Shown here one piece after another: positions 16,666-26,092 of a stretch of 38,331 nt of DNA (positions are counted from its first letter, which is position 1; each line of letters opens with the position of its first letter). The stretch is from Sphingomonadales bacterium CG_4_10_14_3_um_filter_58_15. GTDB taxonomy: Bacteria > Pseudomonadota > Alphaproteobacteria > Sphingomonadales > Sphingomonadaceae. The notes beneath the pieces are model-generated. The model did not search any database and was not told the DNA's origin. It saw only the letters and a list, made by a program, of their open reading frames with translations. Both the position numbers and the translations under genes were made by a program. Where the stretch lies: assembly GCA_002783865.1 (NCBI GenBank), contig PFJE01000114.1, forward strand, positions 1 to 38,331, given 5' to 3'.

Positions 16666-18330
16666 ATGCATAGCTTGACCCCCAAATTCATCACAACGAT
16701 GCGCGAAGGCTATAATTTCGGGCTGTTCAAATCTGATGCCGTCGCAGGCCTTACCGTTGCCATCGTGGCATTGCCCTTGTCGATGGCACTGGCCATCGCC
16801 AGCGGTGCATCCCCGGACAAGGGGCTCGTTACCGCCGTGATTGCGGGATTTCTGATCGCATTGCTCGGTGGTTCCCGGGTTCAGGTGGGTGGCCCCACCG
16901 GCGCATTTGTCGTCGTCGTGTTCAATGTGATTGCCCAACATGGCTATGATGGCCTGCTGATCGCCACATTCATGGCGGGGCTTATCCTGATTGCTGCCGG
17001 GGTGTTCAAGCTCGGACAATTGATCAAGTTCATCCCGCACCCGGTGGTGACGGGCTTTACCGCCGGGATCGCAGTGATCATCGCGACCAGTCAGGTGAAG
17101 GACTTTCTGGGATTGTCGATGGAGAATGTTCCGGCTGAATTTCTGCCGAAATGGCAGGCCTATTTCGGAGCGATAGCGTCAGTGCATATTGCGACGTTAC
17201 TGGTTGGCGTTGGTGCTCTGTCCATGATTGTCGCCTTGAAAAAATTCGCTCCCAAATTGCCGGGCTTCCTGATTGCTATAATGCTGGCCTCCGTAATAGT
17301 TGCACTGCTCAATCTGCCGGTTGAAACCATCGGTACCCGGTTTCCGGATATGCCTTCCGGCTTGCCGATGCCTTCGCTACCGGACCTGTCCTGGGCAAAA
17401 ATCGCCGAACTGCTTCCCTCTGCCTTCACGATCGCCTTTCTGGCCGGAATCGAGGCGCTGCTTTCTGCGGTCGTTGCGGATGGCATGACCGGCACCCGCC
17501 ACCGTTCGAATCAGGAACTGATAGGTCAGGGCATTGCCAATCTGGGGTCGGTTCTGTTCGGTGGCTTGCCAGCGACCGGCGCGATCGCCCGCACCGCGAC
17601 AAATATCAAGGCGGGCGGAAAAACACCCGTGGCAGGAATGATGCATGCGCTGTTCCTGCTGCTGTTCATCCTGTTTGCCAGTGATTTCATGGCCTATGTG
17701 CCGATGGCGGCTCTCGCCGCCATATTGGTCATGGTTGCGTGGGGCATGAGCGAAGTGGACCGGTTTGTTGCGTTGCTGCGCATGCCCAACAGTGACCGCG
17801 CCGTATTGTTGCTGACCTTTGGCCTGACCGTATTTGTTGATCTGACCGTAGCCATTGGTGTGGGGGTTACGCTGGCATCATTGCTATTTATGGCGCGTAT
17901 GAGCGAAACCGTGCTGGTCGAAAACGGAAATTCGATGGTCCGCGACGGTGATCTTGATGACGATGATCTGGATCAGCGCGAGGACCTGCCGAAAGGCGTG
18001 GAAGTTTTCCGGATCAACGGGCCCGTCTTTTTCGGTGTGGCGGGTGAATTGCTTGACGCCATGCGCAAGATTGGCCGGACGCCCAAGGTCATCATCCTCC
18101 GCATGCGGCTTGTGCCTATGCTGGATGCCAGTGGAGTCACGATGATCGAGGAATTTATCGAACAGGCGAGGATATCGGGAGCCCAGATAATATTATCCGG
18201 TGTCCGGGCACAGCCGAGAGAAATGCTGACACGCATTGGCTTGCCGGGCGACCGGTCCGGAATTTCCTTTGAATCCGATTATGCGGCTGCGCTGCAGCTC
18301 GCCAAAGAATTGACGATAGCCAATCCGTGA
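16666..18330 (+). CDS. SulP-family anion transporter with STAS domain
   Basis: Inner-membrane anion transporter of the SulP (SLC26) family, 554 residues. The N-terminal region has about 12-14 membrane segments with family motifs (AGLTVAIVALPLSMALAIASG near the start; GGLPATGAIARTATNIKAGG in the middle). The C-terminal cytosolic STAS domain (about 440-545) includes the LVPMLDASGVTMIEE strand-helix. SulP members carry sulfate, bicarbonate, or dicarboxylates, and the sequence alone does not decide. ATG 16666 has AAGGA at 16654-16658. The following 180 bases to ccmC show no feature I can name. Confidence 0.92.
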   Translation: MHSLTPKFITTMREGYNFGLFKSDAVAGLTVAIVALPLSMALAIASGASPDKGLVTAVIAGFLIALLGGSRVQVGGPTGAFVVVVFNVIAQHGYDGLLIATFMAGLILIAAGVFKLGQLIKFIPHPVVTGFTAGIAVIIATSQVKDFLGLSMENVPAEFLPKWQAYFGAIASVHIATLLVGVGALSMIVALKKFAPKLPGFLIAIMLASVIVALLNLPVETIGTRFPDMPSGLPMPSLPDLSWAKIAELLPSAFTIAFLAGIEALLSAVVADGMTGTRHRSNQELIGQGIANLGSVLFGGLPATGAIARTATNIKAGGKTPVAGMMHALFLLLFILFASDFMAYVPMAALAAILVMVAWGMSEVDRFVALLRMPNSDRAVLLLTFGLTVFVDLTVAIGVGVTLASLLFMARMSETVLVENGNSMVRDGDLDDDDLDQREDLPKGVEVFRINGPVFFGVAGELLDAMRKIGRTPKVIILRMRLVPMLDASGVTMIEEFIEQARISGAQIILSGVRAQPREMLTRIGLPGDRSGISFESDYAAALQLAKELTIANP

Positions 18331-18510
18331 TGGGTTGGTTGTCGCGACAGGATGACTTCTCGTCTGTTCAAGAGTGGCCTGAGCGTTGATTTCACCGTTC
18401 GCGACAGCTTGAAAATAGCAAAAACACTTGTCGCTGGGCCAAGCTTCTGCCATCGGATTGCCGGAATGACACTGGACGCGATCTAGCTCGAGGCAATCAC
18501 CGCTCAATTC

Positions 18511-19227
18511 ATGCACGCTTTTGCAAACCCGACCCGTTTCTTGACACTGGCCAAGCCATTAACTCTCTGGTTTCTGGTCGCCGGTCTGGTGCTGGTCATC
18601 TTCGGCTCGATCTATGGTTTGCTATATGCACCGGCGGATCGGCTGATGGGCGACAGCGTTCGCATTCTCTATATTCATGTACCGACGGTCTGGCTGGCGA
18701 TGGGCGGGTGGACCGCGATTGCCATAGCCAGCATCATGCAGATTGTCTGGCGTCATCCTCTGGCAGCCGTGGCGGCTCGTGCGGTGGCCGTGCCTGGTGC
18801 CGTGTTTACCGCGCTGGGGCTGATCACAGGGTCGATCTGGGCCCGGCCGACATGGGGGGCATGGTGGGTATGGGATGGCCGCGTTACCTCGGTGCTGGTC
18901 CTGTTCTTCCTCTATCTGGCCTATATAGCGCTTGCCAATGCCAGCGGCGACAAGGGGGGCGTGTCCCGCGTGACAGCAATCTTCGGTATCGTCGGTGCAA
19001 TCAATATTCCGATCATTAACCGTTCGGTTGTGTGGTGGAACAGCCTGCACCAACCGGCCAGCATTACGGTCAGTGGCTCGTCGATCGATAGTGCCTTTCT
19101 ATGGCCTCTGATGGTAAATGTCATTGGCTTCAGCTTGCTGTTCGGGGCAATTGTCCTGATGCGGATGCGCAGCATATTGGCGGAAACAAAGGTCGAGGCC
19201 CGACTGAAAAGAATGGCAGCCGAATGA
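18511..19227 (+). CDS. ccmC: Heme exporter protein CcmC
   Basis: Inner-membrane heme-handling protein of the System I cytochrome c maturation pathway; it loads heme onto CcmE. The 238-residue protein has six membrane segments, the tryptophan-rich periplasmic motif WGAWWVWD (115-122), and flanking heme-ligand histidines at 56 (YIHVPTVW) and 180 (NSLHQPAS). It is the first gene of the local ccm run; ccmA and ccmB, usually next to it, are absent. No strong ribosome site precedes ATG 18511. The stop overlaps ccmD as ATGA. Confidence 0.96.
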   Translation: MHAFANPTRFLTLAKPLTLWFLVAGLVLVIFGSIYGLLYAPADRLMGDSVRILYIHVPTVWLAMGGWTAIAIASIMQIVWRHPLAAVAARAVAVPGAVFTALGLITGSIWARPTWGAWWVWDGRVTSVLVLFFLYLAYIALANASGDKGGVSRVTAIFGIVGAINIPIINRSVVWWNSLHQPASITVSGSSIDSAFLWPLMVNVIGFSLLFGAIVLMRMRSILAETKVEARLKRMAAE

Positions 19228-19355
19228 ACCACTGGCCTTTCGTCTTTGCTTCTTATGTCATAGTGTTGATTTCCACTGCGGCGGTTATCGCGCACAGCTT
19301 TGCAGCGATGCGGAAAGCGGAAAGCAAGGCAGATCAATTGAGTAAGCGAAAATGA
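19224..19355 (+). CDS. ccmD: Heme exporter protein CcmD
   Basis: A 43-residue single-pass membrane protein that stabilises the CcmC-heme-CcmE complex and aids release of holo-CcmE. It shows the usual layout: short N terminus (MNHWPFVFASY), one hydrophobic helix (about 8-25) and a charged C-terminal tail (MRKAESKADQLSKRK). It overlaps ccmC and ccmE by 4 bp each. Sequence conservation in this family is low, so the call leans on size, topology and position. Confidence 0.9.
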   Translation: MNHWPFVFASYVIVLISTAAVIAHSFAAMRKAESKADQLSKRK

Positions 19356-19801
19356 AGGCGAAGCATCAAAGACTGACCCTGGTGCTGCTGGCGCTGGTTG
19401 CACTGATCGGAGCGGGCCTGCTGGCGGCCTATGCGCTGCAGGATCAGGCGAGCTATTTCTATACGCCGTCCGATATTGCGGACAGGAAACCGGAAGCGGG
19501 CCAGGCCATCCGGCTGGGAGGCATGGTTGAGAACGGTTCGATCCAGCGATCTGCCGATGGGGTCACGGTGCAATTCATCGTGCAGGACGGCACCGCGCAA
19601 CAGCTTGTTACCTATACCGGCATTACTCCGGACCTGTTTGTCGAGGGTTCGGGCGTGGTTGCGGATGGTAGGCTTGATGGCAACGGCATGTTTGTCGCCG
19701 AGACGCTGCTTGCCAAGCATGACGAAAATTACATTCCGCGCGAGCTGGAGAGCATTGATATGACCGCCGGCAAGCACAAGACGGAGACGCTTGTTCAATG
19801 A
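19352..19801 (+). CDS. ccmE: Cytochrome c maturation heme chaperone CcmE
   Basis: Periplasmic, membrane-anchored heme chaperone. The 149-residue protein has one N-terminal membrane anchor (about 8-29), an OB-fold domain, and the covalent heme-binding motif KHDENYIPRE, with His123 as the attachment residue and Tyr127 as a likely axial ligand. It receives heme from CcmC/CcmD and passes it to CcmF. It overlaps ccmD and ccmF as ATGA. Confidence 0.96.
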   Translation: MKAKHQRLTLVLLALVALIGAGLLAAYALQDQASYFYTPSDIADRKPEAGQAIRLGGMVENGSIQRSADGVTVQFIVQDGTAQQLVTYTGITPDLFVEGSGVVADGRLDGNGMFVAETLLAKHDENYIPRELESIDMTAGKHKTETLVQ

Positions 19802-21735
19802 TCGCCGAAACCGGCCTGATCGCGCTCTGGCTTGCGGCCGCGCTGGCGCTCTTGCAATTTGCATTGGGTGCGATCGGTCTGCGGGCGGAGCGGGAAGATT
19901 ATTTTGCAGCAATCCGGCCGGTAGCCGTGGCGCAGGGCGTGTTTGTCAGCCTTTCCTTTCTGCTGCTGATCTGGCTGTTCCTGCGCTCCGACATGTCGGT
20001 CAGGCTAGTGGTGATGAACAGCGCTTCGGTGAAGCCTTTGCTCTACAAATTTGCCGGCACCTGGGGCAATCATGAAGGGTCGATGCTGCTCTGGGTTACC
20101 GTCATGGGGCTGGCCGGTGCGTTTATCGCCTTGTTCGAGCGCTCCCTGAAAAAAGCGACTCTGGTTGCGACGCTCGCTGCACAGGCTTTCATCAGTCTTG
20201 GTTTCTATGCTTTTCTGCTGATTTCTTCCAATCCGTTCGAACGCATGTTTCCGATCCCGGCGGACGGGCAGGGGCTTAACCCTCTCTTGCAGGATCCCGG
20301 TCTCGCCTTCCATCCACCGACGCTCTATTTCGGCTATGTCGGGCTTTCGGTCGCTTTCTCCTTTGCTGTTGGCGCGATGATTACCCGCGATGTCGGCGCG
20401 GCTTTTGCCAAGGCGATGCGGCCGTGGGTGCTGGGCGCATGGATATTCCTGACGCTCGGTATCACGGCTGGCAGCTATTGGGCTTATTACGAGCTGGGCT
20501 GGGGTGGCTGGTGGTTCTGGGATCCGGTAGAGAATGCCTCGCTGATGCCGTGGCTGGCGGCGACCGCCTTGCTCCATTCGGTGACCGTGCTAGCGACGCG
20601 CGACGGATTGCGCGCCTGGACGCTGATGCTGGCGGTGGTCGCTTTTTCGATGTCGATGATCGGAACCTTTCTGGTACGATCCGGCATATTGACCAGTGTA
20701 CACGCTTTTGCCGTCGATCCCGAAAGAGGCAGCTTCATTCTGGCCTTGCTCGCCATCTACATTGGCGGGGCGATGGCCTTGTTCGCGCTTCGGGTCGGTA
20801 CGGTGAAGGAAGGCTCGCGGTTTGAGCTGATCAGCCGGGAAGGCGCGCTGGTTGCCAATAATCTGTTGCTGTCGGTCATATTGGCGCTGGTTTTTATCGG
20901 CACGCTCTATCCTTTGCTGGTGGAAGCGGTGACGGGCGAAAAGCTCTCGGTTGGTCCTCCCTATTTCAATCTGGCGACCGGCCCGCTGGCGCTGATGCTC
21001 GTGGCGGTTATGGCGGCTGGCCCATTGCTGCGCTGGCGACGCGATAATCCAAAGGCGTTGGTGAACCGCATTTCGATACCTGTGCTGGTCGTGGCCGCTG
21101 CGCTGTTTGCGCTCGTATCATTGACCACAGGCATGTCGGTTCTCGCACTGCTCGGTCTGGCGCTGGCAGCGGGCGTCGCTGTCGCCAGTTTCGCGCCGCT
21201 CTGGAAACGCAATCTTCGCCGCACCCCGCTGCATACTTACGGTATGGTCCTTGCCCATTTTGGTATCGCGGTGGCACTGGTTGGAATGGCTTGTGAAAGC
21301 AGTTTTACCGAAGAAAATCTGGTTGCGGCAAAGCCGGGTGACGAAATTGTCATAAACCAGTGGAAGCTTGAATTTGAAGCCATTGAACCCGTCGCCGGCC
21401 CAAACTGGACCGCGCTCGAAGGACGGATGACGGCGCAATATGGTGATGGCACGCTGCATGAAATCAAGCCGCAAAACCGCATGTTTGCTGCGGCCCAAAC
21501 CCAGACCAGCGAAGCGGCGCTGCTGACTCGCTGGAACGGCCAGCTTTACGTGGTGCTTGGCGACGGTGACAGCGAAGGACGCTGGCAGGTACGGGTCTGG
21601 TGGAAGCCATTTGTGCCCTTGATCTGGTATGGCGGGATATTGGTCGCGCTGGGCGGATTGTTGGCAATGATCGGCCGGTTGCGGCGAGGCTATAAGCAGC
21701 GCAAGCAACGGGAATATGCCGAGGCAATGCTATGA
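19798..21735 (+). CDS. ccmF: Heme lyase CcmF
   Basis: Large inner-membrane subunit of the cytochrome c heme lyase. The 645-residue protein has about 14-15 membrane segments and the conserved blocks GTWGNHEGS (87-95), FHPPTLYFGY (171-180) and the tryptophan-rich heme-handling motif GGWWFWDPVENASLMPW (236-252). It joins heme from CcmE to the CXXCH motif of apocytochromes with CcmH and CcmI. Typical length; 4 bp overlaps on both sides. Confidence 0.97.
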   Translation: MIAETGLIALWLAAALALLQFALGAIGLRAEREDYFAAIRPVAVAQGVFVSLSFLLLIWLFLRSDMSVRLVVMNSASVKPLLYKFAGTWGNHEGSMLLWVTVMGLAGAFIALFERSLKKATLVATLAAQAFISLGFYAFLLISSNPFERMFPIPADGQGLNPLLQDPGLAFHPPTLYFGYVGLSVAFSFAVGAMITRDVGAAFAKAMRPWVLGAWIFLTLGITAGSYWAYYELGWGGWWFWDPVENASLMPWLAATALLHSVTVLATRDGLRAWTLMLAVVAFSMSMIGTFLVRSGILTSVHAFAVDPERGSFILALLAIYIGGAMALFALRVGTVKEGSRFELISREGALVANNLLLSVILALVFIGTLYPLLVEAVTGEKLSVGPPYFNLATGPLALMLVAVMAAGPLLRWRRDNPKALVNRISIPVLVVAAALFALVSLTTGMSVLALLGLALAAGVAVASFAPLWKRNLRRTPLHTYGMVLAHFGIAVALVGMACESSFTEENLVAAKPGDEIVINQWKLEFEAIEPVAGPNWTALEGRMTAQYGDGTLHEIKPQNRMFAAAQTQTSEAALLTRWNGQLYVVLGDGDSEGRWQVRVWWKPFVPLIWYGGILVALGGLLAMIGRLRRGYKQRKQREYAEAML

Positions 21736-22259
21736 ACCGCTGGTTGTTGTGGTTACCATTGGCCCTATTCAGCCTATTTTTCGGTGCGGTGGCTATCGGA
21801 CTGATGATGCCGAAGGATAATATTATCGAGAGCAAGATGGTCGGCAAGCCAATGCCGACATTTGCCTTGCCCGCAGCGATTGAACAGCGGCCGGCCTTGA
21901 GCAGCGCCGATCTCGCCAAAGGCAAGCCCACCTTGCTCAATATTTTCGCCAGCTGGTGCGTGCCTTGTATCGCCGAAGCGCCGCAATTGCTGGCGCTGCA
22001 GAAGGCCGGCGTTGAGATCAATGCGATCGCCAGTCGCGACACACCCGAAGATATCGCCATTTTCCTCAATCGCTGGGGCAATCCCTATAGCCGCATCGGG
22101 ACAGACACGACCAGCAAGGTTCAGCTGGAGCTGGGATCTTCCGGTGTACCGGAAACATTTGTCATCGATGGCAATGGCATCATCGTTCATCAGCATATCG
22201 GCGATATCCGCCAAGAGGATATCGCCAAGCTGATCGAAATTTTGAAGGAAGCGGGATGA
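21732..22259 (+). CDS. ccmG: Thiol:disulfide interchange protein CcmG (DsbE)
   Basis: Membrane-anchored periplasmic thioredoxin-like protein that keeps apocytochrome cysteines reduced. The 175-residue protein has an N-terminal anchor (about 5-26), the active site WCVPC (Cys76, Cys79) and the cis-proline loop GVPETFVIDGNG. Electrons would come from a DsbD/CcdA protein not in the window. Overlaps ccmF and ccmH by 4 bp. Confidence 0.95.
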   Translation: MNRWLLWLPLALFSLFFGAVAIGLMMPKDNIIESKMVGKPMPTFALPAAIEQRPALSSADLAKGKPTLLNIFASWCVPCIAEAPQLLALQKAGVEINAIASRDTPEDIAIFLNRWGNPYSRIGTDTTSKVQLELGSSGVPETFVIDGNGIIVHQHIGDIRQEDIAKLIEILKEAG

Positions 22260-22672
22260 AGCGTTTCCTGTCACTTCTTCTGCTGTGTCTTGCCGTGCCC
22301 GTCGTCGCGCAGACGGGCCTGCCGCCAGCCCCCTATGCCGACCGGCAGCTGGACGATCCACGGCAGGAAGCCGCCGCGCGCGACCTGATGGAAGAATTGC
22401 GCTGTCTGAAATGCCAGAGCCAGTCGATTGCCGACAGCAACGCGCCGATGGCGGGGGACATGCGCAGTCAGGTGCGGGAAAGAATTGCCGCTGGCGAAAC
22501 GCCGGAAGCGGTCAGAAGCTGGCTGATTGAACGCTATGGCAATTGGGTATCCTATGATCCGCCGATTGCTTCCGCCGTGACCTGGCCGCTATGGATCGCG
22601 CCGATCATATTGTTGCTCGCGGCCTTGTGGCTGGCGCGCGGGCGTTTCCGCAAATCCAAGGGTGATGAGTGA
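22256..22672 (+). CDS. ccmH: Cytochrome c maturation thioreductase CcmH
   Basis: Thioreductase subunit of the heme lyase complex (also called CcmL/CycL). The 138-residue protein has a signal peptide (MKRFLSLLLLCLAVPVVAQ), the redox motif LRCLKCQS with Cys50 and Cys53, and a C-terminal membrane helix (about 104-124). This is the short form, corresponding to the N-terminal half of the fused E. coli CcmH; the TPR half is the separate next gene. Confidence 0.95.
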   Translation: MKRFLSLLLLCLAVPVVAQTGLPPAPYADRQLDDPRQEAAARDLMEELRCLKCQSQSIADSNAPMAGDMRSQVRERIAAGETPEAVRSWLIERYGNWVSYDPPIASAVTWPLWIAPIILLLAALWLARGRFRKSKGDE

Positions 22673-23325
22673 TGGGCTGGATCATAGTTTTGCTGTTCGT
22701 GCTGGTTTGTGCCGCTGCCCTGATTAAGTTGGGGAAGTTGTCGCGCGCCACCTATGAGATCACGGCAGCCGCCTTGTTGATCGGTGTTGCTGGCTATGCC
22801 TGGCAAGGGCATCCGGGCATGGCCGGGGTTTCTATCGTGCCGACGGAAAAACCCAACAGTTTTGACGAAGATACGATTGATGCACGCAATGAAATGGGCG
22901 AGCGTTTCGGCACTGCCCGGGAATGGCTGGTTTTTTCAGACTCCCTCAATCGGGCCGGAAAACATGGGGCTGCGGCCAATTATCTGCGCAATGGCGTCAG
23001 GGAGCATCCGGATGATCCCGATCTCTGGGTCGGTCTGGGCAATGCGCTGGTCGTTCATGCCGACGGTATGGTGACCCCCGCCGCGCAATTCGCCTTTCAG
23101 AAAGCTGCCGATCTGTCACCCGAACATCCGGGGCCGCCATTCTTCCTTGGACTGGCCTATGCGCAGTCGGGCAAGATCGATCAGGCACGCGCAATCTGGA
23201 CCGAATTGTTGGCACGAAGCAGCGAAGACGCGCCGTGGCGGGCCGATCTCGAATCGCGGCTGGCAACCATGGAAAAGATACAGCCAGCACTGCCATTGGC
23301 GATGGATTCCCCTGCGGGGCAGTAA
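22672..23325 (+). CDS. ccmI: Cytochrome c maturation TPR protein CcmI (CycH)
   Basis: Apocytochrome c chaperone of the heme lyase complex. The 217-residue protein has two N-terminal hydrophobic segments (about 1-15 and 24-41) followed by TPR-like helices (about 65-200, with NYLRNGVREHPDDPDLWVGLGNAL and HPGPPFFLGLAYAQSGKIDQARAIW). It is shorter than typical alphaproteobacterial CcmI. ATG 22672 overlaps the ccmH stop by one base; GTG 22669 is an alternative one codon earlier. Last gene of the run. Confidence 0.88.
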   Translation: MGWIIVLLFVLVCAAALIKLGKLSRATYEITAAALLIGVAGYAWQGHPGMAGVSIVPTEKPNSFDEDTIDARNEMGERFGTAREWLVFSDSLNRAGKHGAAANYLRNGVREHPDDPDLWVGLGNALVVHADGMVTPAAQFAFQKAADLSPEHPGPPFFLGLAYAQSGKIDQARAIWTELLARSSEDAPWRADLESRLATMEKIQPALPLAMDSPAGQ

Positions 23326-23478
23326 AAACCCTGCATTTTGAATGAGTTGATATTCCCAACCGGTGGGTTTGTTGCGCCTTTCAAAAGCCGGTGCTAAGCG
23401 CACGCGCTTGCTGAAACTTATGTCAGTAAACTGCCAACTTTGTTGAAATTGATCGGGGTACGCCTGAACGGCCAACCA

Positions 23479-25419
23479 ATGTCTGCAGAACCAACCGAAA
23501 GCGCAGAGGCGCAAGATAGCACGGTGCAAACCCACGGTTCGCCCCAGCGCAATACAGCGATTGCAAAGCTGGCTGCGGGCGCGATTGGCATTGTGTTCGG
23601 CGACATCGGCACGAGTCCGCTTTATGCGTTTCGTGAGACCTTTATTGGCGCGCATCCGCTGGAACTGGACCGGATCCATGTGCTTGGCGTTGTCAGCCTG
23701 ATTTTCTGGTCGATGACTCTGGTGGTGACAATTCAGTATGTCACGATCACGATGCGGGCTGATAACAAGGGGCAGGGCGGTAGCCTAGCACTTGTCGCCC
23801 TGATCTCTGGCGTGATGCGAAAATCGAAATATGGCTGGCTGGCAATATTGCTTGGCGTATTCGCAACCGCACTTTTCTACGGTGACAGCATGATCACGCC
23901 GGCTATTTCGGTTTTGTCAGCGGTTGAAGGGTTGGCGGTTGTTCAGCCCGGATTGGGACATCTGGTCATTCCGATCGCGCTTACCCTGCTGATATTCCTT
24001 TTCCTGCTGCAATCGCGCGGCACAGCGAAAATCGGCGCGTTATTTGCGCCCGTGATGTTTGTGTATTTTGCGGTCATCGCGACGCTTGGTATCATTCAGA
24101 TTATCGAGCATCCTTCCATTCTTTTCGCTTTCAATCCCTGGTATGCTGTCCAGTTTTTCATAACCGACGGGGTCAAGGCGTTTCTGGCGCTCGGTTCGGT
24201 GGTTTTGGCTGTGACGGGCTCAGAAGCCCTGTTTGCCGATATGGGGCATTTCGGCAAAAAGCCGATGCGCGTTGCCTGGTACGGCTTTGTTATGCCGGCC
24301 TTGCTGTGCAACTATTTCGGGCAGGGCGCGATGATCCTTTCCCTCGACGCAGCGGGTGCAGCAGAAGCAATCCAGAGTCCGTTCTTCATAATGGCGCCGG
24401 AAGTGCTGCGCCTGCCGCTGGTCATCCTGGCGACGATGGCGACCTTCATTGCCAGTCAGGCCGTGATCTCGGGCTCCTTCTCGGTTACCCATCAGGCGAT
24501 CCAGCTTGGCTTCATTCCGCGCCTGACGATCAAGCACACCAGCGCATCGGAAGCCGGCCAAATCTATATTCCGTTCGTCAACTGGGCGATCATGATCGCG
24601 GTCATCCTGCTGGTTCTGACCTTCCAGAGTTCCAGCAATCTGGCGTCCGCCTATGGCATTGCGGTCACTGGCGCGATGTTTATCGATACCTGTCTGCTGG
24701 CCATCGTGATGGTCGTACTGTGGAAGTGGAAGCTCTGGTTTACGATTCCGCTGCTGGCGATTTTCTTCATCGTGGATGGTGCCTATTTTGCCGCGAACCT
24801 GACCAAGGTTCCCGATGGCGGCTGGTTCCCGCTGGCGGTTGGCGGCGTCGCGTTCGTCATCCTGACGACCTGGGCCAAGGGTCGCCAAATCATGCGCAAA
24901 AATATGGCTGAATCGGCCATGCCGATCGAAGTTTTTACGAAGTCTGCCGCCAATAGCGCGACGAGGGTTCCGGGAACGGCGATCTTCATGGCCTCTTCTT
25001 CCGCCGGTGTTCCGTCGGCGCTGCTGCACAATATCAAGCATAACAAGGTCATCCACGAGCGGGTTGTCATCCTGACCGTCAACATCAAGGACGTTCCCAC
25101 GGTGGATCCGGAAAAACGGTGCGAAGTGAAGGATCTGGGTAACGGTTTCTACCGGCTGATTCTGCATTTCGGCTTCATGCAGGAGACCGACGTGCCGGAG
25201 GCGCTGAAAAGGGTCAAAGGATGCGGCATGGAATTCGACATGATGACCACCAGCTTCTTCCTGTCGCGTCAGACTTTGCTGCCCTCGAAAAAGCCGGAAA
25301 TGATGATCTGGCGGGAAAAACTCTTTGCCTGGCTGCTGCGCAATGCGGCGACCGCGATGGAATTTTTCAAGCTGCCGACCAATCGGGTGGTGGAACTGGG
25401 GAGTCAGATGGAAATCTGA
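23479..25419 (+). CDS. kup: Kup-type potassium uptake protein
   Basis: Proton-coupled K+ importer of the KUP/HAK/KT family. The 646-residue protein has a Thr/Ser-rich N terminus, the signature [13 protein letters not shown] at 41-53, about 12 membrane segments over 30-440 (including [19 protein letters not shown]), and a cytosolic C-terminal domain. The frame is open to TTG 23440, but ATG 23479 gives the usual short N terminus; neither has a good ribosome site. It stands alone, with a 150-base upstream gap and a palindromic element downstream. Confidence 0.94.
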   Translation: MSAEPTESAEAQDSTVQTHGSPQRNTAIAKLAAGAIGIVFGDIGTSPLYAFRETFIGAHPLELDRIHVLGVVSLIFWSMTLVVTIQYVTITMRADNKGQGGSLALVALISGVMRKSKYGWLAILLGVFATALFYGDSMITPAISVLSAVEGLAVVQPGLGHLVIPIALTLLIFLFLLQSRGTAKIGALFAPVMFVYFAVIATLGIIQIIEHPSILFAFNPWYAVQFFITDGVKAFLALGSVVLAVTGSEALFADMGHFGKKPMRVAWYGFVMPALLCNYFGQGAMILSLDAAGAAEAIQSPFFIMAPEVLRLPLVILATMATFIASQAVISGSFSVTHQAIQLGFIPRLTIKHTSASEAGQIYIPFVNWAIMIAVILLVLTFQSSSNLASAYGIAVTGAMFIDTCLLAIVMVVLWKWKLWFTIPLLAIFFIVDGAYFAANLTKVPDGGWFPLAVGGVAFVILTTWAKGRQIMRKNMAESAMPIEVFTKSAANSATRVPGTAIFMASSSAGVPSALLHNIKHNKVIHERVVILTVNIKDVPTVDPEKRCEVKDLGNGFYRLILHFGFMQETDVPEALKRVKGCGMEFDMMTTSFFLSRQTLLPSKKPEMMIWREKLFAWLLRNAATAMEFFKLPTNRVVELGSQMEI

Positions 25420-25492
25420 TGGTGAAGGATGCCATCAAATTCGAGCGCTGCTATCGTCTTTTCGCATTGGAACATTGTTCAACCCGATAGCG

Positions 25493-25562
25493 ACCCCGGC
25501 CTTCGCCGGGGTTGATCCCACCCTGCGCTGGGACAGGCTGCTTCGTCACGCTTCGCATGACG
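25493..25562. repeat. Two tandem inverted repeats (REP-like or terminator)
   Basis: A perfect 8 bp stem (ACCCCGGC, loop CTTC, GCCGGGGT) lies at 25493-25512, followed by an imperfect hairpin at 25544-25562 (CGTCA/TGACG with an inner GC/GC pair). They are 75-145 bases after the kup stop in the 220-base gap before rpiB. GC-rich hairpins of this type (CCGGCCTTCGCCGG cores) recur between genes in many alphaproteobacteria, so this may be a dispersed repeat. No U tract follows. Only one copy of the pair was noticed in this window. Confidence 0.55.
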
Positions 25563-25639
25563 TGGCGCGTCAAATATTTGGTAGCCTATCACGGTTTGCT
25601 CCACTAGATAGGCATCGATTCTAGCCACAGGATACACCA

Positions 25640-26092
25640 ATGCGCATTGCCATAGCTTCTGATCATGCCGCCCTTGAGATGAAGGCCGCGCTGGTCCAAT
25701 GGATGAATGACGCCGGCCACGACGTCACTGATCTGGGTCCGATGACAGCCGACAGCGTCGACTATCCCGATTACGGCTACAAGTTGGCCGAGGCAGTAGC
25801 ATCTGGTCGGGTCGAGCGCGGGGTTGCGCTTTGCGGATCGGGTATCGGGATTTCGATGGCGGTCAATCGGAATCCGGCCTGTCGTTGCGCGCTGGTTTCC
25901 GAAGGTCTTTCGGCAAAATTGTCGAGGGAACATAATGATGCCAATGTCATTGCCATGGGCGCGCGGCTGGTCGGGATCGAAATTGCGAAAGACTGTCTGG
26001 ATGTCTTTCTGAAAACAGAATTTGGCGGCGACCGGCATCAGCGGCGGGTCGATAAATTGTCCGCACCATCATTCGAAGGAGTTAGCACATGA
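25640..26092 (+). CDS. rpiB: Ribose 5-phosphate isomerase B
   Basis: Interconverts ribose 5-phosphate and ribulose 5-phosphate in the pentose phosphate pathway. The 150-residue LacAB/RpiB-family protein has SDHAALEMK near the start (His/Asp substrate contacts), the catalytic cysteine at 65 in [14 protein letters not shown], and the [15 protein letters not shown] block. It has an AGGA ribosome site and a 4 bp overlap with glyA, an arrangement seen in several alphaproteobacteria. Confidence 0.94.
   Translation: MRIAIASDHAALEMKAALVQWMNDAGHDVTDLGPMTADSVDYPDYGYKLAEAVASGRVERGVALCGSGIGISMAVNRNPACRCALVSEGLSAKLSREHNDANVIAMGARLVGIEIAKDCLDVFLKTEFGGDRHQRRVDKLSAPSFEGVST

Noticed and set aside
24220-25167. 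A 315-codon open frame on the minus strand inside kup
   Set aside because: Antisense shadow rich in Arg, Gln, Asp and His, with no motif; kup coding is certain.
25493-25562. Possible CRISPR or integron attachment site
   Set aside because: Only two different hairpins are present, with no repeat-spacer periodicity and no cas or integrase gene in the window.
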